Shown here: positions 1 through 13,512 of the stretch, piece after piece
How the letters are laid out: each line of letters starts with the position of its first letter
Numbering within the stretch: position 1 is the first letter of the stretch
NCBI GenBank assembly: GCA_907165065.1
Contig: OU015532.1
Span: forward strand, 31,190,339 to 31,254,338
Length of the DNA: 64,000 nt
Source: Caprimulgus europaeus
Taxonomy: Eukaryota > Chordata > Aves > Caprimulgiformes > Caprimulgidae
Reading direction: 5' to 3'
Translations under genes and position numbers: made by a program
Notes under the pieces: generated by a model
What the model was told of the DNA's origin: nothing
Seen by the model: the letters and a program-made list of their open reading frames with translations, nothing else
The model's database searches: none

Positions 1-721
1 AAGAGAAATTAAAAAAAAACCAAAAAACCACAACACTTTAGGATTATTTTGATTAGGTAGAAGAAGGATTTGACTTTTGCACTTTTGGGGATATTGTTTG
101 CTTAATCCCATGCTGTTAGCTGTTAATGAGGTCTAAGCAATAAGTCTCCATATGGCCTCCATTTGAGTTTGCCACAGGATGGAGAATAAAGGCTTTTCAC
201 TTAGAACTCTTTTCTTTTTCGTGTCTTCTGCACACATGAGGAGGGTGTGAAAGTAATCTTGGCTCTCGCCCCTCAACATGGCAGTGAGCTGATCTGAGCT
301 GAGCTGGAAGGGGTGGTAAATAGTCTCTACCAGACAGCACTTGCAGGTTACTTTCTCTCTGGAGCAAGTAGGCAGCTGAGGCTGAGAAAGGGGTTGGAAC
401 TCTCTGAGTCACAATTTCTTCCCCGGCTTGCTCTGGAGGTGCTGTTAACTACTTGCTGTCCCAGACATGGGCAATTGAACACAGGCTCAATTTGGCCCTC
501 AATAAAGAAGAAATCATGAGTCTGAGAAAAATTGTTCCATTTCATGAACCAATTTTCTCATGAGAAGACACAGCACATCTACAGAATTTCTGCAAACAGC
601 ATAGAAGAGAGATGTATATTATCTGTGATGAGAGGAAATGGCTGAATTGCTTATTGGGAAAAAATTAGTTTCCTTGATGACTCATTATTTCAAAAATTGC
701 CTGTCAAGTTAATAGGCAGAC
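1..721. other. Non-coding AT-rich DNA, nothing recognised
   Basis: Both strands show only short open frames (about 70 codons or fewer) with no motif or splice-site pattern that I can support. I see no repeat family in this stretch. Confidence 0.6.
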
Positions 722-743
722 TTTATTATTATTATTATTATCG
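722..743. repeat. Short (TTA)n microsatellite
   Basis: About six or seven TTA units run directly into the old interspersed repeat that follows. Such triplet runs commonly grow from the A/T-rich tail of a retroposon, so it may be the degraded edge of that repeat. Confidence 0.7.
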
Positions 744-744
744 T

Positions 745-880
745 TTATTATTTCTATTACAGTAGCACTCAGGGGCTGTAGTCAAAAACTGGGGTCTCAC
801 TGTGCTAAGCACCATGTACAAATAAAATCTTCCGATGGTCTCTGCCCCTAGAAGCTTACTGTTTTGAATCCCGAGATTGC
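745..880 (+). repeat. Old amniote interspersed repeat fragment
   Basis: The order of words is that of an old dispersed repeat I remember from turtle, crocodilian and bird genomes: TTACAGTAGCACTCAGGGGC, then a CACTGTGCTAAGCACCATGT block, then TCTGCCCCTAGAAGCTTACT. I cannot name the family with certainty. A second copy, in the opposite orientation, is present at about 18300-18405 (TTATACAGCGCCTGGCACAC on the plus strand), which supports a dispersed origin. The copy is diverged and non-coding. Confidence 0.6.
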
Positions 881-3800
881 AAAAATTTAGGCATATATTT
901 TATTTCAAGTCTCTGGGTAAGTATTTTAAAATCACTTCTAGTATTGCTAATCAATAATGACCTTTCTGCAAACAAACTGTTGACAAACCTTTTTTTTTTT
1001 TTCCCCAAAGGAATTTTTTATAGCAGAGAAAATAGCTTGAAATGGTGGAACGATTCAAAATAACCCAAATTTATGTTTGTCCTTAGCAGACGGTGGCATA
1101 ACAAAATGCATGATAAACTCTGATGAAGGAGCCTGAACTTGTAAAAGTACCGACTGTTGTGGATTTGATTAGTTCCAAATCTTCAAGAGATAATTAAATA
1201 GTTAGATTCTAAAATAGTAATTTTAGGTTGACAAAACACATATGACCAGTATATTTATACATACAATACCATTTGCCAAATAATGAGTTCCCTAACAATA
1301 ATTATTTTAGCACTATAAATCACACTAAAAACCATTAAATGAAGCCATTCAGAACTTGGACCAGTAGAAAAATGCTTTACTAACTATCAAATCTAGGAAA
1401 TAAAGAGAATATAAGTTCTTAAAAAGCTGATATTTTAATAGATGCTGAATAATAAGCAAATTATTAGGTACTGTGTCATGATGCCTTCACAGCTTTGCCT
1501 GTATTTTTAGTAGTAACTATATCTCTGTAACTCCCACCTCCATATCTTGTCCATTATTTTTTCTTACTTAATTTGGCAACTTTAAGTGGTGATAATTTCA
1601 GAGTCACTGTTTCTTCTTAAAGTAATTCATATCGCATTCACGTAGCAGTATGAGCTGCCCACTCCCTGTATTTCAATGGAGCTTTTCAAAGAGAACATTT
1701 TGTTAGGAGTGTATTCACCACTTAATTCAGTGTGCCTAAAAATTTTCTTGATAGTCTATAAAAATAACAGTACATGAATTTCAAAACAGTCCATTGGCAG
1801 AAGTGGAAGCACACTTATTTGCCTCAGGACAAACTTTGACACTGTCTTTTGAAATTAGTCTAATTTATGCATACGTGATATTGGGTATTTTATTTCTTAA
1901 AAATGTAGATTTCAAAATCATAGAGACAGAGGTTATTCATTTTTTCTGGAACGTAAAACTTCGAGGTTTTTAAAGCAAAGATTAGGAACTGCTTTTACAT
2001 CTACTTTATATTCCTGTATAGTCCACTACCAAAGCTTCTTTTATGGCATATCCTATGAGCAAATGAGGAAAAACTTAAAAGACTGGCTATTTAGACTTTT
2101 CTGTTCTAGATTTTAATTAAACTTTTCATTAATATTCCAACTCTAGAGTATAATTTTCTCTTGGTGTTAGCTGAAGGCTATTGCTCCTTCCAGTCAATTG
2201 CACTGTGTATTATCTTTTTCAGCTGGCTTTTCTTAGTGAAGTGTGGTTTATTTACAGAATTAACTGCTCAGTCCCATAAGATTAGTTGCTGTACAATATA
2301 GTGTGCATCACCAACCTGCCCAATGTAATGCAACAGATTTCAGATAAAGGTGAGAATGGAACCTCATAATTTTTTTGAGCATTTAGTTCTAGTGTCTTAA
2401 ATGCCTGAACATTTTCTCCAGATGTATCCTTTTTATAAGCAAAGCAATGAAAATTCTGATGAATCTGTTGAGAAACTAAGAATTAGTTCTGGTCCATAGT
2501 GTTGCTCCAGTGTGCACCAGTTGCATGAGATTTTTTTTTTTAATGTCAAACCATCAAGGTATAGTGGGTGGCCTTATTCCTTGATGTCTGAGGGGCAATC
2601 ATATAATTTTGATATGACTTTTAGACAATTATTTTCAAGGATTTTTTTCAGCAATGCTGTCCCCTCTCACAAGTATTGTTGACTATCTTTCTATCTGTAC
2701 TTCTCAATTAATTTTGAAGAATGTCAGTGTGTACATTGAGTCTGGGAAGTGAAGTAATCAGGTAATATTCAGAATCACTGAGCTATGTAATCTGATTATG
2801 AATGTTTATCTTGTGATTCCGCTACAGAGGAGAATCAAAGCAGGGGGAAGGACACACGGAGAAAAAATTCAAAATGAGTTCTCAGAAGTTTATCTTTCTG
2901 AAATGAATATTCCTAACTGAACACCACATTTGCAGTAACAAGGGACTGAAAATAACAACTCTTTCATGCTTTACAACAAAGGTTCACTTTTAACTTAATA
3001 GATCAGGTAGTAATTCTTCCATCCTTACTTAATATCTGGTCAAACTTGCTCAAAGCTGTCATATTAGATGTGCAGCTACCATAAGAGAATGAATCAAAGA
3101 ATTTTGGAAGAAGTTTGTTGGTTAAATCTTTTGAGCAGGTAGATACTGGTGATGCAATCAGTTCTTTGAAGCACTGAGGTTGCCTGATGCTGTACAACAA
3201 TAGCAGAAGAATTAGATTAATGGATGCCTTGTTTGTGCTTACAGTTGCTTTGTAATAGAGAAAGACTAGGGATAAATTGGAAAAGAATTAAAAATGCGGG
3301 TTTAGAGACCATGAGAAACAGAAAACAATCTAAGGACCCCCAAAAAGCCACAGGCTTCATAAGGATTGTGTTGAAATTAAGAGTCTGAGAAGAATATGGA
3401 AGTCTGGTAAAACAAAGAGTCTTCAGAGATGTGAGCTCCTGAGGTTCTGAAGATTAACCTGAATGAATGACAAGAAGTATATCTGTTGGGAGGTCATTTC
3501 ATATCCTAAAAATGCCTTGAAATGAGGAGAGCTTTTTAATGAAAAACTGTGTACGTATGAATAATACCAAGAACACTAGACTCAGGAGAAACTATTAGGG
3601 TTTATAGGCTACAAGTTCCCATATCTACTGATATCAGTGATGATTCAATCAACCTCTTACACAAATGCAATTTATGAGGTTCTATTTTTGTCCACAGAAC
3701 CTGATGGTGTTCTTATAGGGTGGCTATGACTTAGGAGAGTACGCATCTCCCCATCAGCAAGTGAAGGCAAAGTGGGTGGGAGAGAGGAGGGAAGGGAAGA

Positions 3801-4510
3801 GGAAGAGCCATCATTCACTCCTGAATTCACTAAGTATCACAGAGGGAAATAAAGAAGCAAGATGGAATTGTGGTTCTGTGATGAAAGCACAAATCCAGTA
3901 ACTTCTGGGACTATTCCTGGCATGCTGCATGGTGCACTAAGATTTGCCAAGTTTACCAGTCTGACCCTACCCTACTCCTACCCCAAAACTTACAATATCT
4001 ATACCAGGGATATATACTCCTCTGTGTGCCCTGATTGCAGTTTCTGGCTAGTTACATGGTCCAAAAGTGTCCGGGAAGCTGGATGTTACCTGAAAGTTCA
4101 CCTATAGTAGAACAAAATATTCATAAAATGTGCAGCAATGTAACCCATGCATAGCTGGTTCAGGCTGCACTGTAATCCCTCATGAGAAACACCCTGTAAC
4201 CTTGACAGTCTGGGTCAAGAACAGATGCCTTGCAAGTCTAAGTACAGTTCATCTTTCTGTAGTTATTGCAAAAAAGTCTTCCAGCCATTTCTTTCCATTT
4301 AAGCCCTGATGACTGACAAATGCTCTGTTTGCTCCAAGATTGCCTCTTCCTCCTTGGGAAGAGATAGTGCGTCTGAATACAGCTCAGCCTTCATTTGTTT
4401 GGAATCACTTCATGCTTTTCTCCTCTGCTGGCTGATTTCTTAATGCCTGCAAATATCATTCTCTCATGGAGGCCTCATTAATGACAATTTCTTTTCTTTG
4501 TTTTCTGCAG
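881..4510. other. Unique AT-rich non-coding DNA
   Basis: No gene, RNA gene or recognisable mobile element is seen. A purine-rich patch (GA/GGA runs) lies near 3777-3810. An 81-codon plus-strand frame starts at 3862 but has no recognisable domain and no splice context that I could support. A polypyrimidine tract ending in CAG at 4510 is treated with the next entry. Confidence 0.55.
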
Positions 4511-4548
4511 GCACATACCAGCTCAGGAGGAGTGGTTTCCAGTGGGAG
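4511..4548 (+). other. Possible small exon (weak)
   Basis: A strong acceptor-like tract (CTTTGTTTTCTGCAG, ending at 4510) is followed 38 bases later by a donor-like GAG|GTAACC. All three frames are open across the 38 bases, so the reading frame gives no information. The donor is only moderate, and chance is the more likely explanation. Confidence 0.15.
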
Positions 4549-6007
4549 GTAACCTTTGCCCTTCAGAAGTGTAAGGTTTCCATTGCTGACTTGTTTTCTT
4601 CACCAATCACTACTTCTTCTTTCCATGTCTTCTGTGAACTGTCTTGATTTCTATTAAATATAACACATTAGAATATGCTGAACCTGACATTTGATTAAGG
4701 GATGCCATTTTAAATTATTACCTTTTATAAATTGTTAAAGGTGTGAATGTGGAACCACAACGACTACAAAAAATCAAGGGAAGTGTCTCACAGAATAGAT
4801 ATTATTATAAAATTTATTGGGCAAGTCTGAATTTTTGAGTTAATTGAGGTCTGATTTTTTTGGGTTATTTTCTAGTTGCATCAGTGAAAAGAAGTGATCA
4901 GGGTAGAGAGGTTAGATAACCCAGGGAATGTGTGGGTGTCTGTGCATGTAACCAAAATTTTGAATAGACATTTCAATGAAAAAAAAAATTGATATGTCAT
5001 GTATCTCTAGCATTAGGTAAAAGTGAAATAGAAGGAAAAGCAAAATTGCCAATGTTTTAAAAGTGTGACTAAATATGAGAATGTCTGATTCTCACTAATC
5101 ATGCAGAAATAACTTAAAAACCCCACATGCATTTACCAGAAATGTTTAGATGCTGTTAACACTTTATAAATACCTAACTGATCCAACTTCATCATGTCAT
5201 AAAAAGGCCAGATATTATATTTTTCCATTATTAGATCTCCTACCTAGGCATCTCTGCAGTTAGTTATATGCCTAGGTTTTATCTTAACATTTGCTTATTG
5301 GGAGATACTGGGGTTTTAGTTATCTTTTGTTTCTTGAACATTGGTTGCTATTGAAAAGGGCTTATTGTTTTTAAATTCACACTTGATTTTTTAAGTCCTC
5401 TAATAATATAAGGCCTTGTTGAAATCTAGGTGATTTTTCTGTATTATGTTTTTCAGCTTTTTATCTTTAGTTAGATACCATTAACCTTCCAGTCATGCCT
5501 TTTTATGATTTTGATATTGTTAATTTGGACTTGCATTTAAAATCAGAAACTTGATTCGAACCTGAGGGCTGCAACTTTATTTGTAATCATACATAACTAT
5601 AACTAGTGGCAGTTATGTAAGATGTACCAAGAGCATGAATATAGACTTCATAGCTTATTATCATGGATTACTAATTGGAGTTGTTTGGAGAAAGATTAAA
5701 TAGACATAGTTCACACAGTTATGGGGAAACTTAATTTTTCTCCTTCAGCTAAAAGCTCCATGGGATGCCTACCACTGTCCTTTGAATTGGGTGATTTTCT
5801 TATCACAGATCCTTTGGCCTTCTACTGACTTTTTAATCTCTCGGATGTGGTCATTGGTTGCATGGAACCCCTTACCTAGGTATGTATCTGCATCTTCTAC
5901 CTCCTTAACCCTTACCTGGCCTGCTGCTGTGTTGAATATTTTTACTCTATGAAGATATTGGACACTTTGTCCAATAGTTGAAGGAATTACAAACTATTAT
6001 AAGCTAT
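4549..6007. other. Unique AT-rich non-coding DNA
   Basis: No repeat or gene is recognised. On the minus strand a stop-free stretch of about 75 codons covers roughly 5770-5995. It has no methionine-led start, known motif or supporting splice pattern, and stretches of this length are expected by chance in 64 kb. Confidence 0.5.
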
Positions 6008-6032
6008 AAAGCTATTATATCATAATAGCTTT
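6008..6032. repeat. 25-bp near-perfect palindrome
   Basis: The arms AAAGCTATTAT (6008-6018) and ATAATAGCTTT (6022-6032) are exact reverse complements around a 3-base centre ATC. The RNA or single strand could form an 11-bp hairpin. It is too short for a miRNA precursor, and no run of T follows that would suggest a terminator-like signal. Confidence 0.85.
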
Positions 6033-7984
6033 AACCAGATACTTTGAGTTTCCTCACATCCAGTCTATTTTTTCCATTAAGTCAGTTATCTCAAAATTTG
6101 GTTTACTTTCCTATTTAGAAGTGCCAACTTAAACTGAAGGATATAATATTTGCCTTAGAAAACATTTGGCCTTAGAACATGCCCTGCATCCCTTTGACTG
6201 ATCTATTTAAATTACTGATGTTCAGTTTTCTAAGATTATAATTACAGAACTGGAAGCAAGGGAGCTCAGTAGCTGGCTGTCCCCTGTCCCATAACACTGT
6301 GATGAAACAATTTTTTTCCACTGCAGCCCAGTAAAATGCCCAGTTCTGCTGATATGCACAGTGATCTATTCCCTCCCTTCTGCTCATCTGCCTTTCTGGT
6401 TTTACCATTCTTATGAATTTCTTAAGTATCTACAGCATGACCAACTGCAATTAGATCTTCAGCCTCGAAGTGACTCAATCCTTCTGTCATACAGCTTGCC
6501 TATTGATAGAACATCTGCTATACAGAACAGTTACATCCTATATTTAGTAGGTTTAAACCACTATGATATAGAAATCTCTTCATTTCCACTGCAGCAAGCT
6601 GGGGAGTCAAATTCTGGTTTTGTGCATAAGTAAGAGGCAACTTCCTTATGCTCTGCCTATAAGGAATTTCTGGTTATCTGGCATGAATCATAAGTTCCTG
6701 AACACTTGAGCAACCAAAGCTGAGACTAAGTTTTGGTTTAGGACAATTTAAACCAAGTGTCAGTTAATTCTGGTGATAGTTTCACGTTTGTGAAATTCAC
6801 ATTTATGATTCCAAGACACACAATGCTGATGGAAATACTAACACACTTATCCTTTCCATTTTCATAACTATCCCAAGAAATTCTGCATGAAACAAAGAAA
6901 TATCCCACCAGAGCTAGAAATAGCTGATACTGACTCCAACATCTAGAGCAACACATTATGTACTCTTCAGACCAGGGTCTACTGTCCTGCTTTTTCTCTT
7001 AGCTTGGAGAGCCTGGGCTTACTGAAACTCTAGCTGAGCCTCTTGCCCAATTTGAAACACATCTGGGATTCTTACAGAAAGGGCCAAACAGCAGGACCCT
7101 AAGGAACCAGTCAAATCCAACAGTCATTTTTTCCTGCGCTTATTTTTTTTCCTGAAAGGATTTACTGGTTTTGAAAGTATACCTTACTTTAGCCTTTAGA
7201 GTATGTTTCTTTCTTCTTTATCAAATATTGCTCCTTACTTTCAACTTCATTTTATTTCTAATTTTTAAATAGCAAAGAACAGAAACAGAAGATACCCTAG
7301 TGCAAAACTAGTTTTGAAATCAAAGTGAAGACAAACAAAAGTAAGTGCAGTGACAGAACTTTTCGTTCAAAATCTTTCACATTTTGTGAACCACAAGCTT
7401 TCTTAATTTCTCTTACTTACAGGCACACAGGACACAAAATCACCTGTGCCAATGATTAGAATTCCGATTATAGCAAACAGATCAAACATCCACCCTCATT
7501 AGTCCAACACTGCTATTGCTTACCCAGAGAGGGTCAGTTTTGGGAGCAAATTTAAAAGAACTTTGTTGTGATTTTAGGCAAACACCGGGTAATTAAGTCA
7601 CAATGACATGATTCCTTGTTCTTGAAGACCTCCCTTTCTCTCTCTCAACAGAAAAATACCACCTTTTCATTACAGCTAAAAATTAGAGCTATCTAGTAAG
7701 TTGGTGTTGCAGACTCTCATACCATAGCTTTTAAAAGCATAGTTAAGTCCTGATCCTTTTGCTTAAGTCTGGGAAATTCCTTTTTTAATTTGTGCTGGTA
7801 TTTATCTCACTGCTATCAGCTTTATGGTGATATTGTTTAAAGCTGTACTACTGATGATTTGCAACAGTATTACAAAGGGGAGAATTAGGTCTCTAGTTTC
7901 AGAGACATTTCTTATCTCTTCTCAGAACAAAACTGTCCTACATGTAGTAGCACATAATTTTGATTAATTTAATAAGATGGGCAA
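6033..7984. other. Unique AT-rich non-coding DNA
   Basis: Short open frames occur on both strands, including a 90-codon plus-strand frame at 6361-6633, but none has a recognisable domain or splice-site context. No repeat is recognised. Confidence 0.5.
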
Positions 7985-8106
7985 GATCCTCATTAGGTGG
8001 TGTAGCTCCTTTGGAGTCAGTAAAAGCAGATCTTAATTTGATGTCACTTGGTCTAGCTCCATTTCCAGCAATAGACCTATCCTTGTTTACACCAGCTGAG
8101 GATTTA
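7985..8106. repeat. Diverged palindromic (MITE-like) amniote repeat
   Basis: The left end GATCCTCATTAGGTGGTGTA and the right end TTTACACCAGCTGAGGAT are approximate reverse complements. The interior contains TAGCTCC words that also recur in inverted orientation. The same terminal words occur at 27215-27288. I know this type as an old, short palindromic repeat dispersed in amniote genomes but cannot name the family with confidence. It is non-coding and clearly old. Confidence 0.55.
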
Positions 8107-11100
8107 GCCTAGTGTTCTGGCACAAATAAATACTGTTATTTTGTAACTAGTTTCATTTTTAGGTTGTTGTTCAATCTCTTGTAGGTTGCTCAAAATTTTT
8201 ACCTATTTAATCTATCTATCTGCTTTACTTGCTATGAGTCTCTTCCTCAAAAAATGTCTAAGGCAAGGCAGCAGCCCACACATAAGCACAAGCGAGACAG
8301 AAGGAGAAGGAGTGAAAACAAGAAGTCAGTGGAGCAGTGCCAAGTTTCAGTAGTTGAGGATCTGCTCAGAAACATTTTCGGTGCTTCTTTCAGTCTTGCT
8401 AATGCTGGTGTATAGCTTGAGTCTTCGGTTTGAGTCCTTTGGGAAATACACTAGCAATAAGAATAGAAAAGCAATTTAGGTGGCATCTTTCTTTGATCAT
8501 CATTGCTGTCAATCAACACAGGGCTTGGCATTAACATATGCTCTTCAGAGGAAAAACTAATCTGCTCCATTTGGTAACATATTAAAATTGTTAATATTAC
8601 GAAAATGAGACTAGAAACCTAAACTTTTTTGTTGGAAGCCTGTAGAAGAGAGGGTGAAAAATGTATTTGTTGTTTTTTTTTTTTAGGAAACCATGATTCA
8701 CTGAAACAAGACACTACTGATAGGAAAATATTTTAAAAATGCATTTTTCTTTTTCAGTTTCCAGAAATAAGTCTAATGTTAGTGAAATGTTCTATGTTAA
8801 TTTTTAAAATTAAAATCTCATTTCTAATTTCAAGACCTGTTTTATTTATAATTTTAAGCTAAATACAGTAAGAGAAAATAAACTGAAATATAAATAAACC
8901 AATTAAACACTGCTGTAGACTTATGTTGAGTTTGTATTAAATTCATTGTTTTTTTTAGATGTTTTCAGGGCTTTGACTTTTTAAATCCAGAGTCTGACAG
9001 AGGAATTTTCTCTAAATCTCAATTATCTTCTAGAAGAAATGAAATGGAAGAAATATGTGGTGTCCAGTTCTAATCAGCCCGTTTAGAATTTTTAAGGCAG
9101 AAAAAGAATCTCTCTAGTCAAATTACCTGTGTAACAGAGGTTGTAAAAAGTAGAATGAAAATTAAATTATTTTATAAGTATTTTTTCTGCAATAACAGTT
9201 TTAAAAATTCTGACAGTGATCTGTCTACATTAAGGTCTAAGCAGTCTTAAAAATGTAATTTCTCTCTGATCACATCTGCACTGAACAATGCTGTACGTTA
9301 TGACATATATGACTCAGCCCAACCATATATAACATGTTTATTTAATTGCTTCACTAATAAGAGAACTGCACGAAAGCAAGTACTGGGTTTAGCTGAGATT
9401 CTCTTTTAGTCATAGGTTCTACAGAAACCTAGTGACATAAAAAGACATACTGAAGTTAATCAGAATCTTTATTCAGTATATATTTTGTAATATGGATGCT
9501 TAGTTTATCCACAGATTAGGATTTTTAAAAAATAAAGTGTAGTGCAGAGTTAATGAAAAAAGCACCTGTTTTGTTGTCATTTTCAATAGTTTCACAATTG
9601 GATGAAAATTGTTGAACTAGATTATAATTTGAGTACTTTTTCTCCTGAAAACTTTTAAGAAAAATATTACTATGACTATAGAATTGTTCAAAATTTAAAA
9701 TTCTATACTGAAAAAGAGACATTTCACACAAACTCAGAAATCACCACCATTTTGGCCATCTCCAGTGTTTAGGTAATTGTGAGTAGATCATTTTTAGAAG
9801 AACAAACAAAGGCATAAATGATATGATCTCTAGAATTTTAGCATAATAGATTGAGGCTGGGAAAACTGTTTTTAGTCAGAGTCAGTAATCTTCATAACAA
9901 ATTGTTGAGGGAGTGCACCACAATTTGTAATCTTGAAAGGAAGACAGTACATTCTTTGGAAGGTATGCTGTAGGTAGAGAATAATGTAGGAAGCATGCTG
10001 GGCTCCGCTCTGGAGGAAACCCAACAGGGCAGTCAGAGCAGTCTCGTCTGGGTTTAATTCTGAGAAACTGCGAGTCACACTTGATTCCCCCCAAACGACA
10101 ATTCTTGTATCTCGCAGTTAGAGACTCTTGTGTTATATTATTTCCACGGCAGAATAAAATTGAAAGTGTTGCATGACACGTACTAAACAGAATGTGTTAA
10201 GATGTCTGTCTTAGTTACCCAGAAAAAAATCTGGAGTAACTCAAGAATTTGGCTCATTGATTTTAGACTTTACACTTAGCGAAATGTAAAGGCAAGTGTA
10301 ACTTAAGAAGTATCAAAGTCACTTGGAGTTAATCTGTTTTAGGTAAACTGATACAATGTTGTTAAATCATGTTTATAAAAAAAACCACAAAGGGCTCAAG
10401 AGAATTGGTAGAGAGAGCTAAAAAACATGCTTTTTTTTTAATGAGTCAGAAGAAGAGCTGTCCTTTCTAAATATTCTGTTACTTCCAACTGCCTAGCTTA
10501 GTGCCTACTGACATGATGCAGAGATTTGGCAGAGCATAAATATTTTTTAAAGCTTACTCATTAACACCTTGGGCCCATCCATCAGCATGATTGACATCAA
10601 GAGACAAAGCAATTTTTTTTTTTTTTAATAGGACACAACATGTACGAAAGGCTTTCTGTGGGCTAATGCAGCACACCTGACAGATGTGTGAGTCATTTGA
10701 CACAATGGGTAGTATTCATGAACACTCTATCACCTTGCAATCAACTCAGTATAACATTCCTTCTTATTTTCTGAATCCCTCTTTCTTCAAAATAAAAGGA
10801 ATTTAGGAATAACGGCACAGGATTCAAAGCAAAATTATTTATATGCTCCATCCCTGAGTTGCTACTAATAATGCTGTTCATGACATTATCTGAAATGTTA
10901 TTAGGAAAATAATAAGGACTTCCTGAACTGTGTCTAAGAGATAGGCTTCATGTGTTCCATGCCGTGCACTTTGTATTATTGCACCAAATGAATTCAGTAA
11001 AGACTAATTGGCATGAGTGAGTAACATAGCAGTGCAAAAAAGATAACTTGTCACCTTTTGCTAGTCTGCTCAATATTGTCTCTAAATGGTAATAGGTTTC

Positions 11101-11536
11101 ATTATATCCTGCTATATTTCATGGAGATTCAGCAGACAGAATATGCAAAAGTGAGAGAATCACAGTGGGTTTTAAAGTAACTTTACCTTTACAAGGGAGG
11201 AAAAACAGCAAAATACCCAAAAGAAAATATCTCTTTGTTGAAAACCAAGTTTATGAGAAATAGGCACTATGAATGTGTAAGTTACTAAAAAAATCAGCAT
11301 TATTTTAAGTGATCTGGAAGTCTTTTGCCAAATGCTTCAGATGGTTCCTCTGTCTATCTGTGGTAACAAGGTTGGCTGTACTCTGTGGCTTGTCCTGTGA
11401 ACTCTGTGCAAGCCAGCTTGATCCACAATCATATTAATCATGTGCATCAAACCCTGCTACCCTGCTTCCCATTTTCCATCACATTTTTTCTGGATTTTTG
11501 TCCATGGTGTTTGAATCCCAGATTCATGAATCTTAC
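8107..11536. other. Unique AT-rich non-coding DNA
   Basis: No gene or mobile element is recognised. The stretch around 10560-11160 has a mixed composition with TGACAG, E-box-like CACCTG/CAGATG and homeodomain-like TAAT words. That could reflect a conserved non-coding element, but conservation cannot be judged from one sequence. Confidence 0.45.
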
Positions 11537-11633
11537 CTTGATCCAAACAGTGGCATGTTTTCTCTTACTCCATAGCTCTGAGATGAAGTAGTTCCCTTCT
11601 GCATCGGTCACAAACCCCTTTCCTTCTAATAAC
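11537..11633 (-). other. Possible internal coding exon, minus strand
   Basis: On the minus strand a pyrimidine-rich acceptor (CCCCTGCCTAATGCTTAG, ending just above 11633) precedes 97 bases, which end at a strong donor, CAAG|GTAAGA. One frame stays open: one base of a split codon and then 32 codons. The peptide begins LLEGKGFVTDAEG, contains NYFISELWSK and ends HATVWIK. I do not recognise the protein. The frame also continues through both splice sites as a longer open frame (11447-11818), so the peptide itself is no proof of splicing. Confidence 0.25.
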
Positions 11634-13511
11634 CTAAGCATTAGGCAGGGGAAGCCACAGTTTATTATGAATGACTGAGCTCTCTTCTGCTGTGCCTGGT
11701 GAAATCCTGTCTGGACAATCAATATAGGGCTGGCCGAAGTGCTCATTTGTACTTGCAGCAATTGAGGAATGAGAATGGAGAGCTTATCTGAAAGACTGCA
11801 GACCAGAGGACACTGCAAATTATTTAGCTATCAGTCTTACAAAACACTGCTGCTGCCTGGTGCCTGCTGTGTTCTCAGAAGCTTCTTGAAGTAGAATGTG
11901 GATATTGATGAGCTGTTTTATCAATCTGCAAAAACAGAAAGCATCCCTGTAGGTGACATGACCCCCAAAGTCCAAGAAAGTTATGGAAATTAGGAATGAC
12001 ATCTGTTGTCATGTAAAAATAGTCACAATAAAAAAGCATAAGTAGAATGCCATAAAAATGGTGTTTTATTTAGCACAGTTTTCAAGTAGTCAAAGTCAAA
12101 AGTGCAGAACAGCACTAAAATAGACAGAAATATAAAATTACTAAAGCAGCAGAGAAAGTGGCAGGCCACATAAATGGCTACAGTATCTGAGTCTTCATGT
12201 GCCCTCTTGTTCTCCTGCCCCTTTCTAAGTCTCCATGTAGGTGCAGAGCAATTCAAGCATGGAATGAGGGATGACTGTCTAGATCTCCAGGCTCTAATAG
12301 TTTTCCAGAAATGTTTGAGGAAAAAATGATATTAATAAGTCTTAATGTTAAATTTGGTAGCCAGAGAAGTTTCAGTATGTCAAAAGTCACATGAACTTTG
12401 TCCCCAGGGGATCGGTGTGGCTAACTAGCTAGCTCCTCCATTGTGACCAGCACATGCTCCTGTTTCTGGACTTCAGACTTGCCTGTTTGCATTACAAAAA
12501 CTTTCAGTACCCTGCTCCATGGCATCTTTCCACTGAAACTTTCTAGACTTTGTGGTTCTCCTCTCTGTTTTTTCCATGCCAGCAGGTTTCTCTGCCACCA
12601 GATCCTCCTACAGTCACAGTGGCACTGGGTATTCCATGCTTCTCTTCAGCATTTCAGGCTGAAGTTGTAGTGTTCTTTTTTTTTTTTAGTCCTTATTTGC
12701 TGGACAGTTGGTCTCCTCTAGATGTCTACAATGAGAAGTAAACATGTTTTATGAAATATTTCTATTTCTTGGTGTTTATGTGCAGGAGCTTTTTTTGAAG
12801 CTGGAATTATCCAAACAAATTAGAGGACCTTCTCAGTCACATAGATGCTATGCCAAAATCTCACCTAGAGCTAATCTGAACAATTAAGATCTCTAGGACA
12901 TGAAAAGTCTACTGAAGGAAGTAGATGGGATCTGTCACAACTCATACTGATGTTCCAGACCTTGGTGGGGTACAAGAGAATATTCTGCTGCGTATGCCTT
13001 GTGTCTGTTTCCAGGATCAAGTTCTTGTCTGGTTGCATAAACAGTGCACATCCCCTACAAAAAATTAAAAAAAGGCAGAATTTTCAAGGCATTTCAAAAG
13101 AGAACAATCCCTAAAAGTCTGAATTATTCCAAGTAACATTGTTGGCTCATCCATATTTCCTTCTAGCAAGATGCAACTAACCATGGGGCATTGCCCTGTA
13201 TGCTGGGAATGACCATGGCAGTGGTACTTGGAACACAGTGTTTTTCAGCCTGCTTCAAATCACATTCACTACTCTTTTGTTGAAAGCTTCACAAAGATGT
13301 GGGATAACCTTTTTAGAGATTGATGTGTGGGAAAGAACAGAGTAAGAGGGATCAGCTGTGACTGAGTTTGATTCTGTTAGAGGTGGAGAAGCTAGGGCTT
13401 GGACTTTTTAGCACTGAAACCAGGCCTTTAAAGCCTCATGTTGTTTTTGGCAGACATTTTCCTCCTCCCCATCTTATTTACACTCTCTGTTCACGTCGAC
13501 TTCTCTTTGCA
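11634..13511. other. Unique non-coding DNA
   Basis: No repeat or gene is recognised. A T-rich run lies at about 12676-12688. A pyrimidine-rich stretch leads to a good acceptor-like CTTCTCTTTGCAG ending at 13512. Confidence 0.5.
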
Positions 13512-13512
13512 G

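Noticed and set aside
5548-5575. tRNA B-box-like word (GGTTCGAATC on the minus strand)
   Set aside because: The flanking bases do not form a T-stem, and no A-box or cloverleaf could be found.
5770-5995. About 75-codon stop-free minus-strand stretch with a protein-like peptide (GKGFHATNDHIREIKK)
   Set aside because: No start codon, domain match or convincing splice sites; lysine-rich open stretches are common in AT-rich DNA.
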